This document shows, one piece after another, positions 25,761 to 36,560 of a stretch of 64,000 nucleotides of DNA (positions are counted from its first letter, which is position 1; every line of letters starts with the position of its first letter). The DNA is taken from NCBI RefSeq assembly GCF_000499845.2, contig NC_023757.2, forward strand, positions 40,407,162 through 40,471,161. Direction: 5' to 3'. The notes below the pieces were generated by a model that saw nothing but the letters and a program-made list of their open reading frames with translations, ran no database searches and had not been told where the DNA came from. A program made the position numbers and the translations under genes. This DNA is from Phaseolus vulgaris. Taxonomy: Eukaryota > Streptophyta > Magnoliopsida > Fabales > Fabaceae.

Positions 25761-28700
25761 TGGATTGAGTAAATGATTTTTATGTGTAAATTTTTTTAAT
25801 AAATTTCTTTCATTTTATTTTTAAATAAGTTTTTTTACTTAATATCCTTGACCTATGAATTTTTTTGTAGGATTTTTTTTTTTATAAACTTATTTTTGTT
25901 AATTTTTTTGATTCTGTAAACTTTTTTGTGTTCACTTTTTTATTCTGTAAACTTTTTTTTCCAACACCAAGCAATTGACATGGACAAGTACATTTATATC
26001 TTATACATAGATACATTCTTTATTTTTATAATCATTAATGCAACATCGTTTATGCAATTAATTTATTCTGAGTAGATATGAGAGTAGAATTTTATAAGCA
26101 TAGAATGATATTAGTTTTATGTTAAGAGTATTTGATTGAGTAATATTATAATACCGTTAAGAATTACATTTGTAGCGTTCAACAACAGCATATGGTCTGT
26201 GAACCTAATGGTATGCTTTTCAATATGAAGAGTTATATATTTAATGTTATTAAACAATACACCAAGTTAGTTATTGCATATTCTAAATTATACAGAGAGA
26301 TGTGAGTGATTAGATGCATGAAAGTTATATCTTTATGTTCCTTGGTCAAGTGATTTTAGTATATGAAGATATTCTACTACTGCCTCTAATATGGTCATGT
26401 TTATGAATTTAATTCCCATTTATATTTTGAAATGAAATTTGTCTCAGTACAGTAATATTTAGACATGTGCAAAAATGCAGTTTTTTTTTGGAAAATTAAA
26501 TCGAACCAAACCAGAACCGTTTTTTTTAAATAGTTGGGTTTAGTTTTTTCAAAGTAGTTTGATTTTTTTTTTGGTTCGGTTTCAATCGATTACTCTTTAT
26601 CATACTCGAATATAGTTTTAAATTTTGAAAGAAGTTTACTGAATTGTTTTAAAAATCTCATTCAAGTCGAAAGTTTCTCCTTCTCTTAATATGATAACAA
26701 ATAAAATTGAAAAATAGAATGACTTCATATAGTGTTGGGAGGTGATTAAAAGTCAAATGAAACAAAACAAAAACAGAAGAAGTACGTGTGTAACGAAGCC
26801 ACACAAGTTGAATGACGAAAACATTTGAAAATCACTACAACTAATTAAACCGAGAAAAATTATAATAAGAGCGACTATAGGTTGAACCAAATTTAGAAGA
26901 TGATGAGTCTGATTCCTTCTACAATTTATAGGAAAAGAAATTGAAAGAATAAAAGCTCGAATTCAATTTCTAAATCTTATAAAATAAATAATCGTCCTTG
27001 AACTTAATAATCTATTATTTAAATGAGTCTATCATTAGGAGCATCTTTGAATAAATTTCCCCCACAAAAACATAGGAAAAAAACTGAGTTATTCATAAAT
27101 TAAAATTATTCAATGCATAAGTTAATAGAAATATGACATAATAGTTTAATTTTTTTGTCTTTTTAACTTAATACTAACTTTTACTTTTTAAATTTTTCTT
27201 TTACAGAAATTCTTAGAGAGAAATTTTCCAAATATAACTTATGTTTTCTATTCTAATTTTAATATTGTAGTTTGACATATGAAATATTCACGTGATTTGT
27301 GTATACGGGTAGGAATATGTTCACACCCATTAAATAAAAATAATCATTTTTCACAACTTAAAATAATAATATTTTAACTAAATTTATTTTATATTTTAAA
27401 TTGAAATTCTAATTTATTAGTATATTGTTAAAATAATTATAAGATGGTTGTAATTTTTTAGGATGTAAAAGCATTATTTTTCTTGTACATATTCACATGA
27501 TGTACACGAATTATTTTAAAGAGTTTATTTATATTAGATGTGAAAATTTAAAATCATTTAGTGAGGCTCTTATTAAATATTGTTATATTAATCCAAAAAT
27601 ATTACATAAGTCTAAATATTGTTATATTAATTCTAAAATATTATATAAGTCTATAAATTTTGTTAAAGATCTTACATCTATCTTATAATATAAATAGATA
27701 CAAATCTTATTTTATAAATTAAATTAGATTTAATGTTTATTTCCTAATTTTGATATATTTTCTTTAAATTATCCTTAAATAGCATGTCAAAGTCTGATTT
27801 GTTTCCTCATCAAGCAAGCATGTATGAGGTGGCTGCTCCTCATTCTATTATCAAATATGGACATCATTTTTTGTTGCTTCAATCAAACATAAATAACATT
27901 TTCCCTTTTCTCACGTTGTCATCTCTCAACAATTTATGCAAATTGTTTGACACTACAAACATGATTTTCATTGTAGTTATATTTTTTATGAGCTTTTGCA
28001 CATGTAAAAATTGAATGCAGATTTTTTTTTATGATTTATCTTGCAATATATCATCCGGATGTTTAACCACTACATCAATCTATTGCATTCATAGTCATTG
28101 TAGATTATATTTAATGTGAATTTGATGAGATCCTTATTATTATAAACAAATCCAGACACAATAATAGGCTTTAACTTTGTAAAAAAATCATAATGATAAA
28201 TTGTTTTTTACTTTTATTTTTATAAATAATTTTATACTGAATTATTTTAATAAAAAAAGTTTGACAACCCCTTCTGAAATTGCATGCATATTCAACAATT
28301 TGTAAGAGTAATCCAATGATTTCTTAAGCAATCATTTCAATTCAATCGGAATTTGACAAATTGTTCATAAAAATAAAAATAAAGAATCTAAATGCTAAAA
28401 GAAAAGTAGTTATAGAAAAATCGAAAAACTGAAAGAGAAAAAGAAAGAAAAAAAGGACTTTCTAGACATTTATCTAATGGACAAGTACATGAATACTCCT
28501 AATTTTAGGACAGGAAAATTGTGACTTTTCAGTTATTTCCCACTCTTTTTTCAGTAAAAGCTCTCGTGTAATGCATTAAATACCAAACGCTAGTACCAAA
28601 TTAGAGTATCTTCAATCAATCTGTATTCCCTTGATTTGATGTTTAGAAATAATAAAGAAAACTTCAAATAACATGACATTCACATTCATCAAAACCACAT

Positions 28701-28800
28701 AAAGTTTAGTGAAAACATTTATAATAAAAATAAAAGTATAGTAAAACAACTATCAGATACATCAAGGCATAGGTTTATTATTTTCTTTAGATTTTTACAT
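25761..28800. other. AT-rich intergenic DNA
   Basis: No gene recognised. It includes a 39-bp tandem duplication at 27574-27651 and a GAACCAAACCAGAACCG / TTTGGTTCGGTTTCAATCG pair (26508-26590), a short inverted repeat of a kind common in plant intergenic DNA. Confidence 0.5.
27574..27651. repeat. 39-bp tandem duplication
   Basis: 27574-27612 and 27613-27651 abut and differ at only a few bases; both start TAAATATTGTTATATTAAT and end ATAAGTC. Confidence 0.9.
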
Positions 28801-28879
28801 ACAATTGAAAAGTTTTAGTGATTCAGATTGTGTCTCATGTCCTACAACCAGACGGTCTACCCCAGGTTTTTGTATCTTT

Positions 28880-29294
28880 CTTTTTCTCTCATCTCAGGGA
28901 GGTTAAAGAAACAAATCAATGTATCTCATTCTTCTTATGAAACCAAATATCACGCTCTAGCCTCCACCATTCGTGAAATAGTGTGGATAAGCAACTTACT
29001 CCATGATTTGCACATCAATTTCAATAATATTGTTGTTCTTTCAATAACATTGTTGTTCTTTCATGTGACAATCAAGTCGTTCGTCATATTGCTTCTAGTC
29101 CTACTTTTCATAAGCACATCAAGCATATTAACATATATGTCATGTGATTCAAGAAAAAAATACAATCTAATATGATTCGTCTTATTCCTATTCGCTCAGA
29201 TGAACAACTTGTCAATGTTTGTACTAAATCCTTAAGACCACCATTATCTAAACTTGGGATAATGAACAAACATTATCTAGTTTGAGGAGGGAAT
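28880..29294 (+). mobile_element. Ty1/copia polyprotein 3' end, broken
   Basis: Remnant of the RNase H end of a copia polyprotein. The frame from about 28882 has KKQINVSHSSYETKYHALAS and EIVWISNLLHDL, the classic KKQ-VSRSS-EAEY-A and EIVW-LLKDL blocks. A CDNQ...HI block follows in another frame at about 29064, then a weakly conserved tail with IRLIPIRSDEQL and LRPPLSKLG pieces. The frame is broken by a 20-bp tandem duplication (29023-29062) and by stop codons. A purine-rich tract (GAGGAGGGAATA) near 29284 marks the expected boundary with a 3' LTR. Upstream domains are absent, so this is a truncated, inactive piece. Confidence 0.8.
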
Positions 29295-29690
29295 ATCGAG
29301 TTATATAGCGGTTCTGACCAGACCGTGGTTCTAATGAGACTAGACAATCAAATTTTGTTGAGACTAGATGATCCTATAAGACCGTTTAGTGGTTCTTATG
29401 AGACTAGAGGGTCACCGTCTAATGATTCTGTTGAGACTAGTCGGTCCTATAACAAGACTGTCTAGTGGTCTTGTAACTAGACGGTGTAGTGGGTTAGGCT
29501 TTGTCGTTTTGTTCTCTTTATAAGTGTTGCAACCTTGAAAACGTGTGTGCATCACACTCTGTTTTTCAGAAATAAATGTTCCTTCATTTGTTTTCTGCTT
29601 TTATGAGTTGCACTTTGGTTTTCTTCTTTCTTCTTTGTTTCGTCTTCCTTTCGTCTTTTCATGAAATACTATTTCCTAATGTTTGATCCT
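29295..29690 (+). repeat. Probable copia 3' LTR remnant with internal minisatellite
   Basis: Directly follows the purine tract of the copia fragment. It contains at least four GAGACTAG repeats at roughly 45-60-bp spacing (29336-29450), each followed by an A/T/G-GTC word, then a TATA-like CTTTATAAG at about 29518, and an AATAAA (about 29571), the order expected for U3-R of an LTR. The 3' limit is uncertain. Confidence 0.55.
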
Positions 29691-30073
29691 CATTCCCAGT
29701 GGGTACTATAATTTCATCTATTTCTTTCTTTTGGTTAAAGAGAAGCAAAGTGAATCGGGATCATTAATTAAACAGATATTCAGTATATTATATATGTTAC
29801 CCATGGTAGAGTATCAAATCAACATTTTATTCAAGGACACACATAGCATTGAATCACAAATATTTTAAAATTTAAACAATATTTACCACTTTTCAACTCC
29901 ACAAGTCAAACTTCGGATGCTGCATTAGCCAGCTGGGAAGGAGTAACAAACTATTTACCTGTGAGTTAGATTTCTAGATGACTGTATCACTGAAACCAAC
30001 CAGAACATCAGGCCAAAAAATCTGCATCAGATTCACACTCAAATGCTTATAATTGTTCTTACAGCGCATATGG
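29691..30073. other. Spacer and bZIP 3' UTR
   Basis: Short spacer; its right part probably contains the 3' UTR of the minus-strand bZIP gene. Nothing else recognised. Confidence 0.45.
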
Positions 30074-30706
30074 CTATACTATGGAACTTGCAATTGCTCT
30101 AGTTGAAGGCTCAACTAGGAAGCCATTAGGGATGTGGTGTGGTTGCTCGGCACCTCCTTCAGGAACCAACAAGTCAGAGAGTGCTACCTGAAGAGAGGAA
30201 ACTTTCTCTTTTAGCTGAGCATTCTGTTGGTGGATTTGTTGGTTACATTCCAGCAAGTAAATGATCTTTTCGGAGAGTTGATGGTTTAGTGTCTGCAGAT
30301 GATCCACATGATACTGCAGGAGTTCAATCTGTTGCTTCTTTCGCATGCGAGACCTGCGAGCAGATTCTCTGTTGGAGAACATCCTCTTCTTCTTTCTGTC
30401 ATCAAGGAGAGCCTTTGCTTCATCAGAATTGTTATTGTTGTTACTATTTGATGATGTGTTGGGAGAGGATTTATGGAGTGGGACTTGAATTGGGTTGTGG
30501 CTGGTGCTTGGAAGGTGCAATTGGGAGTAGAAAAATGGAATATGGTGTAAACTATGAGGTTGATCCAGATGGGTCAAAGTATGGCCTTCATCAGTTTCCA
30601 TTGTTGAGGTCAGGATAGGTTTCTGGGTTGGAGAAAGATAGCGAAAGCACTGTGTTAAGGAAGCATAAGGGGCTACATGGAGCTCATCATCTTCATTGCA
30701 TTCCAT
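30074..30706 (-). CDS. bZIP transcription factor, intronless
   Basis: 210-residue protein from ATG at 30706. The basic region at 104-123 reads RKKKRMFSNRESARRSRMRK, with the invariant Asn112 and Arg120 of the N-x7-R DNA contact motif. A long leucine zipper follows with heptad residues Leu130, Leu137, Leu144, Leu151, Ile158, Leu165, Leu172 and Leu179. The N-terminal half is His/Ser/Pro-rich with an Asn run (residues 87-93). Intronless structure, small size and a long zipper (about eight heptads) are typical of plant group-S bZIPs (bZIP43/44-like), which bind ACGT-core sites as dimers in the nucleus. I cannot assign the subgroup: I saw no sucrose-control uORF of the S1 type in the upstream 130 bases. 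A TATA box lies at the right distance (separate entry). Confidence 0.9.
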   Translation of the reverse strand: MECNEDDELHVAPYASLTQCFRYLSPTQKPILTSTMETDEGHTLTHLDQPHSLHHIPFFYSQLHLPSTSHNPIQVPLHKSSPNTSSNSNNNNNSDEAKALLDDRKKKRMFSNRESARRSRMRKKQQIELLQYHVDHLQTLNHQLSEKIIYLLECNQQIHQQNAQLKEKVSSLQVALSDLLVPEGGAEQPHHIPNGFLVEPSTRAIASSIV

Positions 30707-30838
30707 GTCTCAATTTTTCATTTGAGTATGAGAGACGGAACTAACTGATATACAACTTTTATAGATTGGAATTGGATAGTTAATGCAAATAGAATACAAG
30801 TAGCTATGGGAATTTCTTCACATTTAAGTTGGCAGGTG

Positions 30839-30846
30839 TATTTATA
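30839..30846 (-). promoter_or_regulatory. TATA box of the bZIP gene
   Basis: Minus-strand TATAAATA about 133 bases upstream of the bZIP ATG, implying a leader of about 100 nt. Confidence 0.6.
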
Positions 30847-30849
30847 GAT

Positions 30850-32914
30850 GGGTTAAGTTCCGTAGATAATATTGATTCTACATATTAGGAAAGTTAAGAT
30901 TACATATTTGATAAAGATTAATAACAAATAATGGAGATAAGTTTTGTTCAACAAAATGGTGGGATATAATTGACCTAGACACAAGGAGATTTGAGAAGTA
31001 AAGTGGTTTAATGGCTGGGAAGGCAATGCCATTGACTTTTTGATTATAAGTATGCCTAAAAAATTATACAAAAGCAACAAATTCAGTTCTCCATCCTAGA
31101 TGAGAGCCAGAGGATTAAATTATGCCATATAAGCTCATAACTTTATACCCCATTCAGTAAAATGCTGGCTAAGGACTCTATTTGCAGTTCTTTTTCCTAT
31201 TTTTAGTCTTGGTTATATACCCTATCCAAGAAAAAATGGCAATGCGCGTTAAATTTTAACCTAAAATTAGGACACAATAAATTAAATTAGTAGAAAAATT
31301 CACTCGACCCAATAAATATATTATAACTTTTTATATCGAAGGAGACCTCAAAAATTGAAGGCTGTTAACAGTAGCATTTTAAGCTTTGGATTGAATAAAA
31401 TGCCACATGTTTTATGAAAAAGCAAACGAAATAATTGGCGAATTTGGCGTCTCCATGGAATCTTCCATCATAAACTATCACTTTTACCTAGTGGACAATG
31501 GCAATGAAACATTGCTTACACGGATGACATTTATATGTCAAGGTTAACACGTATAAAAAGTATTATTCTTGCACTTGCAAAGGTATTCTCTATTCATTGC
31601 TTATATAGTGCAGATGCTAATTAAAAGTCTAATATATTGCCTATAATAGGTATTCTCATGCATAGTAAAACACCAGCTTTTGATCCCATTGTCACGTCGA
31701 GTTTCAAATCACTAACTTCCAAGCATCATATGTGGATCTTTAACCTGCAACCCTGTTTCTTATTGACATCCATTTTACAAGTTTTTGTCTGAGTGAAATT
31801 AATTTGAGAGACATTTTAATAAACTATATAAATTCACTCTTTGATCTAGAGGCAAAAGTGTTTATGGTAACCAACAACACCTGACAGAAAAGAATAGGTT
31901 TGTTTTTGTTCAATTTAATGGAATAAAACATATTACTAATATTTTACAGATGCAGAAAAAAGGATAATTTACAGATCAATAATAGCAGGAGCCATTGAAT
32001 GTGAATTGTCACTCTTCATTGTCTATTGCTATTACTGATATCGAGTTTTCACGTGACAAATTATCTTAAAATTTAATTTACGTAGGCGTGCCGTGCGTGG
32101 CAATAATCAACCACACTAAAGTGAGAATGACTAACAAATGAATCTTCAGCAAGCAACTCAACTAGAACATCCCCCAAAAACAGGAATGAATACTACGTTT
32201 CTAAAACCAAAATAATATTTTCCATAACAAATATCATATTTCAAGCCACACACAAGAATGCAACTTCGTATTCCTCATTATTCCATTTTCAGGCAGTACT
32301 GATACGAATCCCAGAAAACACACTCCAATAAAAAAAAAAATCCAGGTAAGAAATTTCGTCCTCAGACAAAGAAAGCTAGCAAGACTTTAGCTACATGAAG
32401 AAGGGATGACACACCGGATCAGGAAGCCAACGGTCAAAATTGGTCATTGCCTCTATTAATATATGAAACTAATTGCTAACAGTCAAGGGAAGCTTTTCAA
32501 CCCTCTGGCGTTTAAGTTTCATGAAATGACGACGTAGCAGAAAAAAAAATTATATGAATATGACTTAAAATTTAATTTGTATAAAAAAATTAGATTATAA
32601 CAAATTTAAAACATTATAAAAATATAAATTTATAATTATTAAAAATATAATGTATACTTATTTTGAAATTTTACAACTTCAACGAGAAACTAGTTTACTA
32701 AGCATTTGAATCTAACTTTTTCAGAATCCAAAATTAAACACATGAACTCCCTAACTTCCCGTGCCAAATAATCTTACTTTTGCATATGCAAAGAAGTTTT
32801 TCCCAATTTGAACATCACCAACCAATCAACAAGTTATGATACCACTCGCAGTTAAAGATATGATATTTGAATGTGAATGCAAACAGCAGTAAGAATATGA
32901 GAGGATAAAATCCG
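30850..32914. other. Intergenic between bZIP promoter and RING-H2 3' end
   Basis: AT-rich DNA between the bZIP promoter and the end of the RING-H2 gene. A CACGTG lies near 32052. No gene or clear repeat recognised. Confidence 0.45.
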
Positions 32915-33225
32915 TCAAAAGGGTCTGCTTACACTTCCAGGGTTCCTCCACCAATCTGCCGGAAACTTCCTCCAATATGCTGGTGACTCAGAACGGCACT
33001 GGATCATCAAGAATAAGAACATAAACAAATCACAACAACCACAAATTCCAGGCAAAAATGATTCGTTTATGTGATGTATGCAAAGTACAATTCGAAGAGA
33101 AAATCCCTAAACTCAAATCTTCAAAATCAACAAGAACATCACAAGCATTTTTATCAGGAGCAAAAAATCTATACTTGATCAAATACCCTAAAAGTGAAAA
33201 TTCATCAAGTAAACATATAATATGA

Positions 33226-34230
33226 TCACATAACAGATCTATGAGCCTTCCTCCGCTCATAATCAGCATCATCAGTGGGAAACTCAAAGCGACAAACAGG
33301 ACACGTGTTCCTTATCCCCAACCATGGCACAATGCAGTCCGCATGGTAACGATGCGAACACGGTAACTGCTTCACCCCTTCCCCAACGCCAAACTCCTCC
33401 TTACAGACCGCGCAAACCACGTTTTCGTTCGCCACGTCAGCAGCGCTCACGACCGCCGCCGGAAGGCTCCTCACGGCGGAGATGGAAGCCGGAGGCTTCC
33501 CAACGAAGGATTCCTCGTTGAATTGGCCGAACATTTCGTACTCCGCGGCGTATACGAAATCCTCGTTGTCCCCGAAATAAGGCTCGGAATTCGTTCCCTC
33601 CACATTGGCGTTCAACAGAACCTGCCATCCCAAATTGTTGGCCTCCAATTCAAATTCTACTTCCTCCTCCCTTTCCTCTTCGATTCCCACAGAGACGGAA
33701 ACGGAGGTGTCGTCGAGCATGCTCAGAACTTCTCTCTCGTCGACCACTTCCTCCCACTCGAAATCCTCGTAACTGTCTCTGTTGTCTTCTAATTGAAGCG
33801 CGTCCAAGCAGAGAGGGATGCTCGAAACGTCGTCGTTCACGTTGTACTCTTCCTCCGAGTGCGTGCACATCCCAAACACGCTGCCGACGTTTCCGGACTG
33901 GAAGAGCGATTCGTCGGAGTCAGATCCGACGGAGAGCCGGCGTCCGACGAATAAGTCGTCGGCGGTGGGGAAGCCAAGGTCGTCGAGGGCGTCGATGACA
34001 CCGAAAAAGGCGTCATTAGAGAGGGGATCGGTGAGTTGCGACTGTTCGACGCGCTGGTGAAAGAGATCCATTACGAAATTGACCTGATTCTCGCGGTCAG
34101 TGAGGGAGAAAGGGTTAGGATGGAATTCGGGGTCAAAATCGAAGTCTAAGTCCCAATAAGGGAAAGGAATCAGGGTTTGGTCATCGTCTGGGTGGCGGTG
34201 GTGGCGGGGGTAGGTGGTTACATCTGCCAT
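33226..34230 (-). CDS. RING-H2 E3 ubiquitin ligase
   Basis: Intronless 334-residue protein from ATG at 34230. A C3H2C3 RING lies near the C terminus: Cys273, Cys276, Cys291, His293, His296, Cys299, Cys310, Cys313, with the Trp after the zinc-binding core (VPWL, Trp303) that usually contacts the E2. The segment from about 120 to 240 is strongly acidic (EEEREEEVEFELE and others), followed by a GWQVLLNAN block (201-209) seen in plant RING-H2 proteins of the RDUF/CIP8-like type. There is no signal peptide or membrane segment, so a cytosolic or nuclear ubiquitin ligase is likely. The substrate cannot be predicted. It runs opposite to the window and ends 2.5 kb from the bZIP promoter. A downstream in-frame exon might provide an alternative tail (see findings). 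Confidence 0.9.
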   Translation of the reverse strand: MADVTTYPRHHRHPDDDQTLIPFPYWDLDFDFDPEFHPNPFSLTDRENQVNFVMDLFHQRVEQSQLTDPLSNDAFFGVIDALDDLGFPTADDLFVGRRLSVGSDSDESLFQSGNVGSVFGMCTHSEEEYNVNDDVSSIPLCLDALQLEDNRDSYEDFEWEEVVDEREVLSMLDDTSVSVSVGIEEEREEEVEFELEANNLGWQVLLNANVEGTNSEPYFGDNEDFVYAAEYEMFGQFNEESFVGKPPASISAVRSLPAAVVSAADVANENVVCAVCKEEFGVGEGVKQLPCSHRYHADCIVPWLGIRNTCPVCRFEFPTDDADYERRKAHRSVM

Positions 34231-34285
34231 TGTTGTTTGTGGGAGGAAGAAAGTGTGGTGTGAATGGAAAGTGTGGGGGAGTTTT

Positions 34286-34292
34286 TGGGCCT
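34286..34292. promoter_or_regulatory. Site II-like TGGGCCT element
   Basis: A TGGGCCT word 56 bases upstream of the RING-H2 ATG, in the likely promoter or leader. TGGGCY elements (site II) are TCP-factor targets in plant housekeeping promoters. Confidence 0.4.
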
Positions 34293-34499
34293 ATAATGGG
34301 TTGGAGTGTGAAATGACGAAAAGCCCCTGGCTATTGCATTTCATTGTCCGTGTCTTCTCGCCTCCTGAATATGGGGAAGCATACCGTGTTCCGCTCTCTT
34401 TGCGCACACGTTCTGAATGTGTCTCCCTTCCTTTTCCTATGGCACACAATAAATTTATTTTCCACTTTTTCTTCGGTTTATTTATTTATTTATTAGACA

Positions 34500-34878
34500 A
34501 TATTTAAATGCTCGATCTACTCCAACATGTTTTAAATTATATAGTAATTGATATTTTTTTTCGGTAAGAATTGTAATTTTTTTAAAGTAAATAGACTTTT
34601 TCTGTTTTTAATTTAACCTTAGTTTTGTATTTCCTTCATAAAGAGACTGAACAATTACCGACAGTACTTAGTATATGATATAATTTATACAAAAACAAAA
34701 CATAATATGCATTAGCACAAAATATTAAACAAAAGTAGTAGCAATAACACTCTTTAATACATATTATTGTTCTTGAACATGATTTGAATCAAGATAAAGA
34801 TTCGAACTACTATTCGGTTGGTCAGTCTGCACTTCTTCTTTTTCTTTTAGTACGAACTCCTCCTTCTACTATCGTTAT
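34500..34878. other. RING-H2 upstream spacer
   Basis: AT-rich upstream DNA with no gene seen. Confidence 0.45.
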
Positions 34879-36005
34879 TGATAAATTTTTACGTGATCGT
34901 GTTGTTATAAGTAATAATTTATTTTTAAGAACGGATATTGATCCCACAAGTAACCGTTGAATTATCAAGTACAATACTCTTTAAATATAAAACAAAACAA
35001 TAAAAAGTGTGTTGAAAGTGGTTATGTTGGCGATGATCAATAAGAAAAAAGGCAAAGAATTGGTTGCTTCAAGTTGAAAAAATGAGGATTAGATTTTATC
35101 TTTCTCACTCTTATGTATTTTGATTAGCATATTAACATTATGTTTTTTTATGCTCGTATAAAATTCATTTATATTGATTACTCGCATATTTATAAAAACA
35201 ACTTATAAATATAATATTAACATTTCAAGTCTATTCATAACGCTCAAATATGTTAATTATTGTTGTTTAGGTCAGAACCCTAAAAATAGTTTCTAGTCAA
35301 ATTTAAGATCAAGAATTAGAAACAAAACAACAATATCAATAATCAATCAAGAACATAATATTTTATCATATTTAAATATCACATAAATACATAAGAGTTC
35401 GAACATATTACTCCCAATCTCAAAGGGTAAAATTAGCCACACATCTTCTAGCACCTCATATTCTCCCAATTGGGTTACAAGTTACTCAATGGTGTTTTTC
35501 TCTCAATCTGACACACTAGGGTTGAGTCTTTAGCCCCCTATTTAACCTAATTTGTTAGGGTTAGATGGCGTCACTCTGATGGGCTTATTGATGAAAACAT
35601 AAAAATGGTCCAATTTGTCTGACGCATTCTCGCTCAAGCGAGATGAAGCTCGCTCAAGCAAGAAAGGTGTCGATTTTCGAAAACGTCTTTAGAGCATTCT
35701 CGCTCAAGCGAGAGTCCTAGTTGCAAAGTTGGCTTTTTGGCGCTTTTATGTGTTCTGGGACCTTTCAGTTTTCACTTTTTAGCTTATATCATTCATCTTT
35801 AGCTTAGTCATCTTCATTCTTTCCTAAAAACCTGAAATTAACACCAAATTTGGGAATGAAATGCTCTTATTCAAATTAATATCATAAAATATGTAAGAAT
35901 GTATAAATTCATAAATTAAGGATCATTTTATATGTATTTTAGCAATTAATATTCATAAGTGTCTGTATTTTAATATGAAATATTACTAAAATTAGACACT
36001 TATCA
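34879..36005. repeat. LTR-like repeat with CTCGCTCAAGCGAG palindromes, copy 1
   Basis: About 1.13 kb starting TGATAA and ending TTATCA, a short inverted terminus with TG/CA ends like an LTR. From about 35265 onward it aligns by eye with a second copy ending at 47339: both share ATACATAAGAGTTYGAA, a CAATC-CAAAG block, a CCTGAAAWT...TTTGGGA-T-AAATG block and the end GACACTTATCA. The middle carries perfect 16-bp palindromes with 7-bp arms TCTCGCT/AGCGAGA at 35628-35643 and 35698-35713, plus a degenerate one at 35649-35663. No matching target duplication was found and the left limit is tentative. Confidence 0.6.
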
Positions 36006-36560
36006 GTCACTCTGCCTCTTGGTCTTCGCAAAGTTCGGGCTTGAATGGTACCGGCAAAAGGCACTTAGACACTCAAATAAAAATATTCGACACTCGGTGT
36101 TCTAAGTACTGTGTAATGACGTACCTGATTCTTAGAATCTATGCCTATTTATATTATTATCATGCGCCCTTTGTTATTTGGTCGGATTAGGGAGTTGAGT
36201 CATGTTTAGGGATGCATTACCTAGTGTTTGAATGTTGATTAGCCTCATTAATCCTGCTTAAGCGTAAATGGTCTTTGTGGTGTCAATCGGCTTGGATCGG
36301 GTGCCGAGTCATAGTCTCGATCGTGCGAACCCTACCCGTACACTTGCCCCCATACAGGATGTTTAATCCAAAGAGTCTTTATCCGAAACCATTATGACAA
36401 TTGGATTTCCCGAGATTGGACATAATGTTGGTGACGCCAAACGCATGATGTGACACGCATTAATGAAAGAGTTTTTGGGTGTGATCCAATGAGAACTGTT
36501 GAATCGAGGAAGATCCAAAACGCTTCATCTCCTAAGCCCCTCAAAAACTATAAAGTCAAA
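36006..36560. repeat. GC-richer dispersed-repeat segment
   Basis: A stretch distinctly richer in GC than its surroundings, with words such as GGTACCGGCAAAAGGCACTTAG, GGCTTGGATCGGGTGCCGAG, ACACTTGCCCCCATACAGG and CCCCTCAAAAACTATAAA. It is not open in any frame. Layout and wording resemble LTR sequences found widely in legumes; it ends abruptly at 36.56 kb. The class is not established. Confidence 0.4.

Noticed and set aside
33324..33868. Open frames on both strands within the RING-H2 gene
   Set aside because: Shadows caused by the GC-richer coding sequence of the minus-strand gene.
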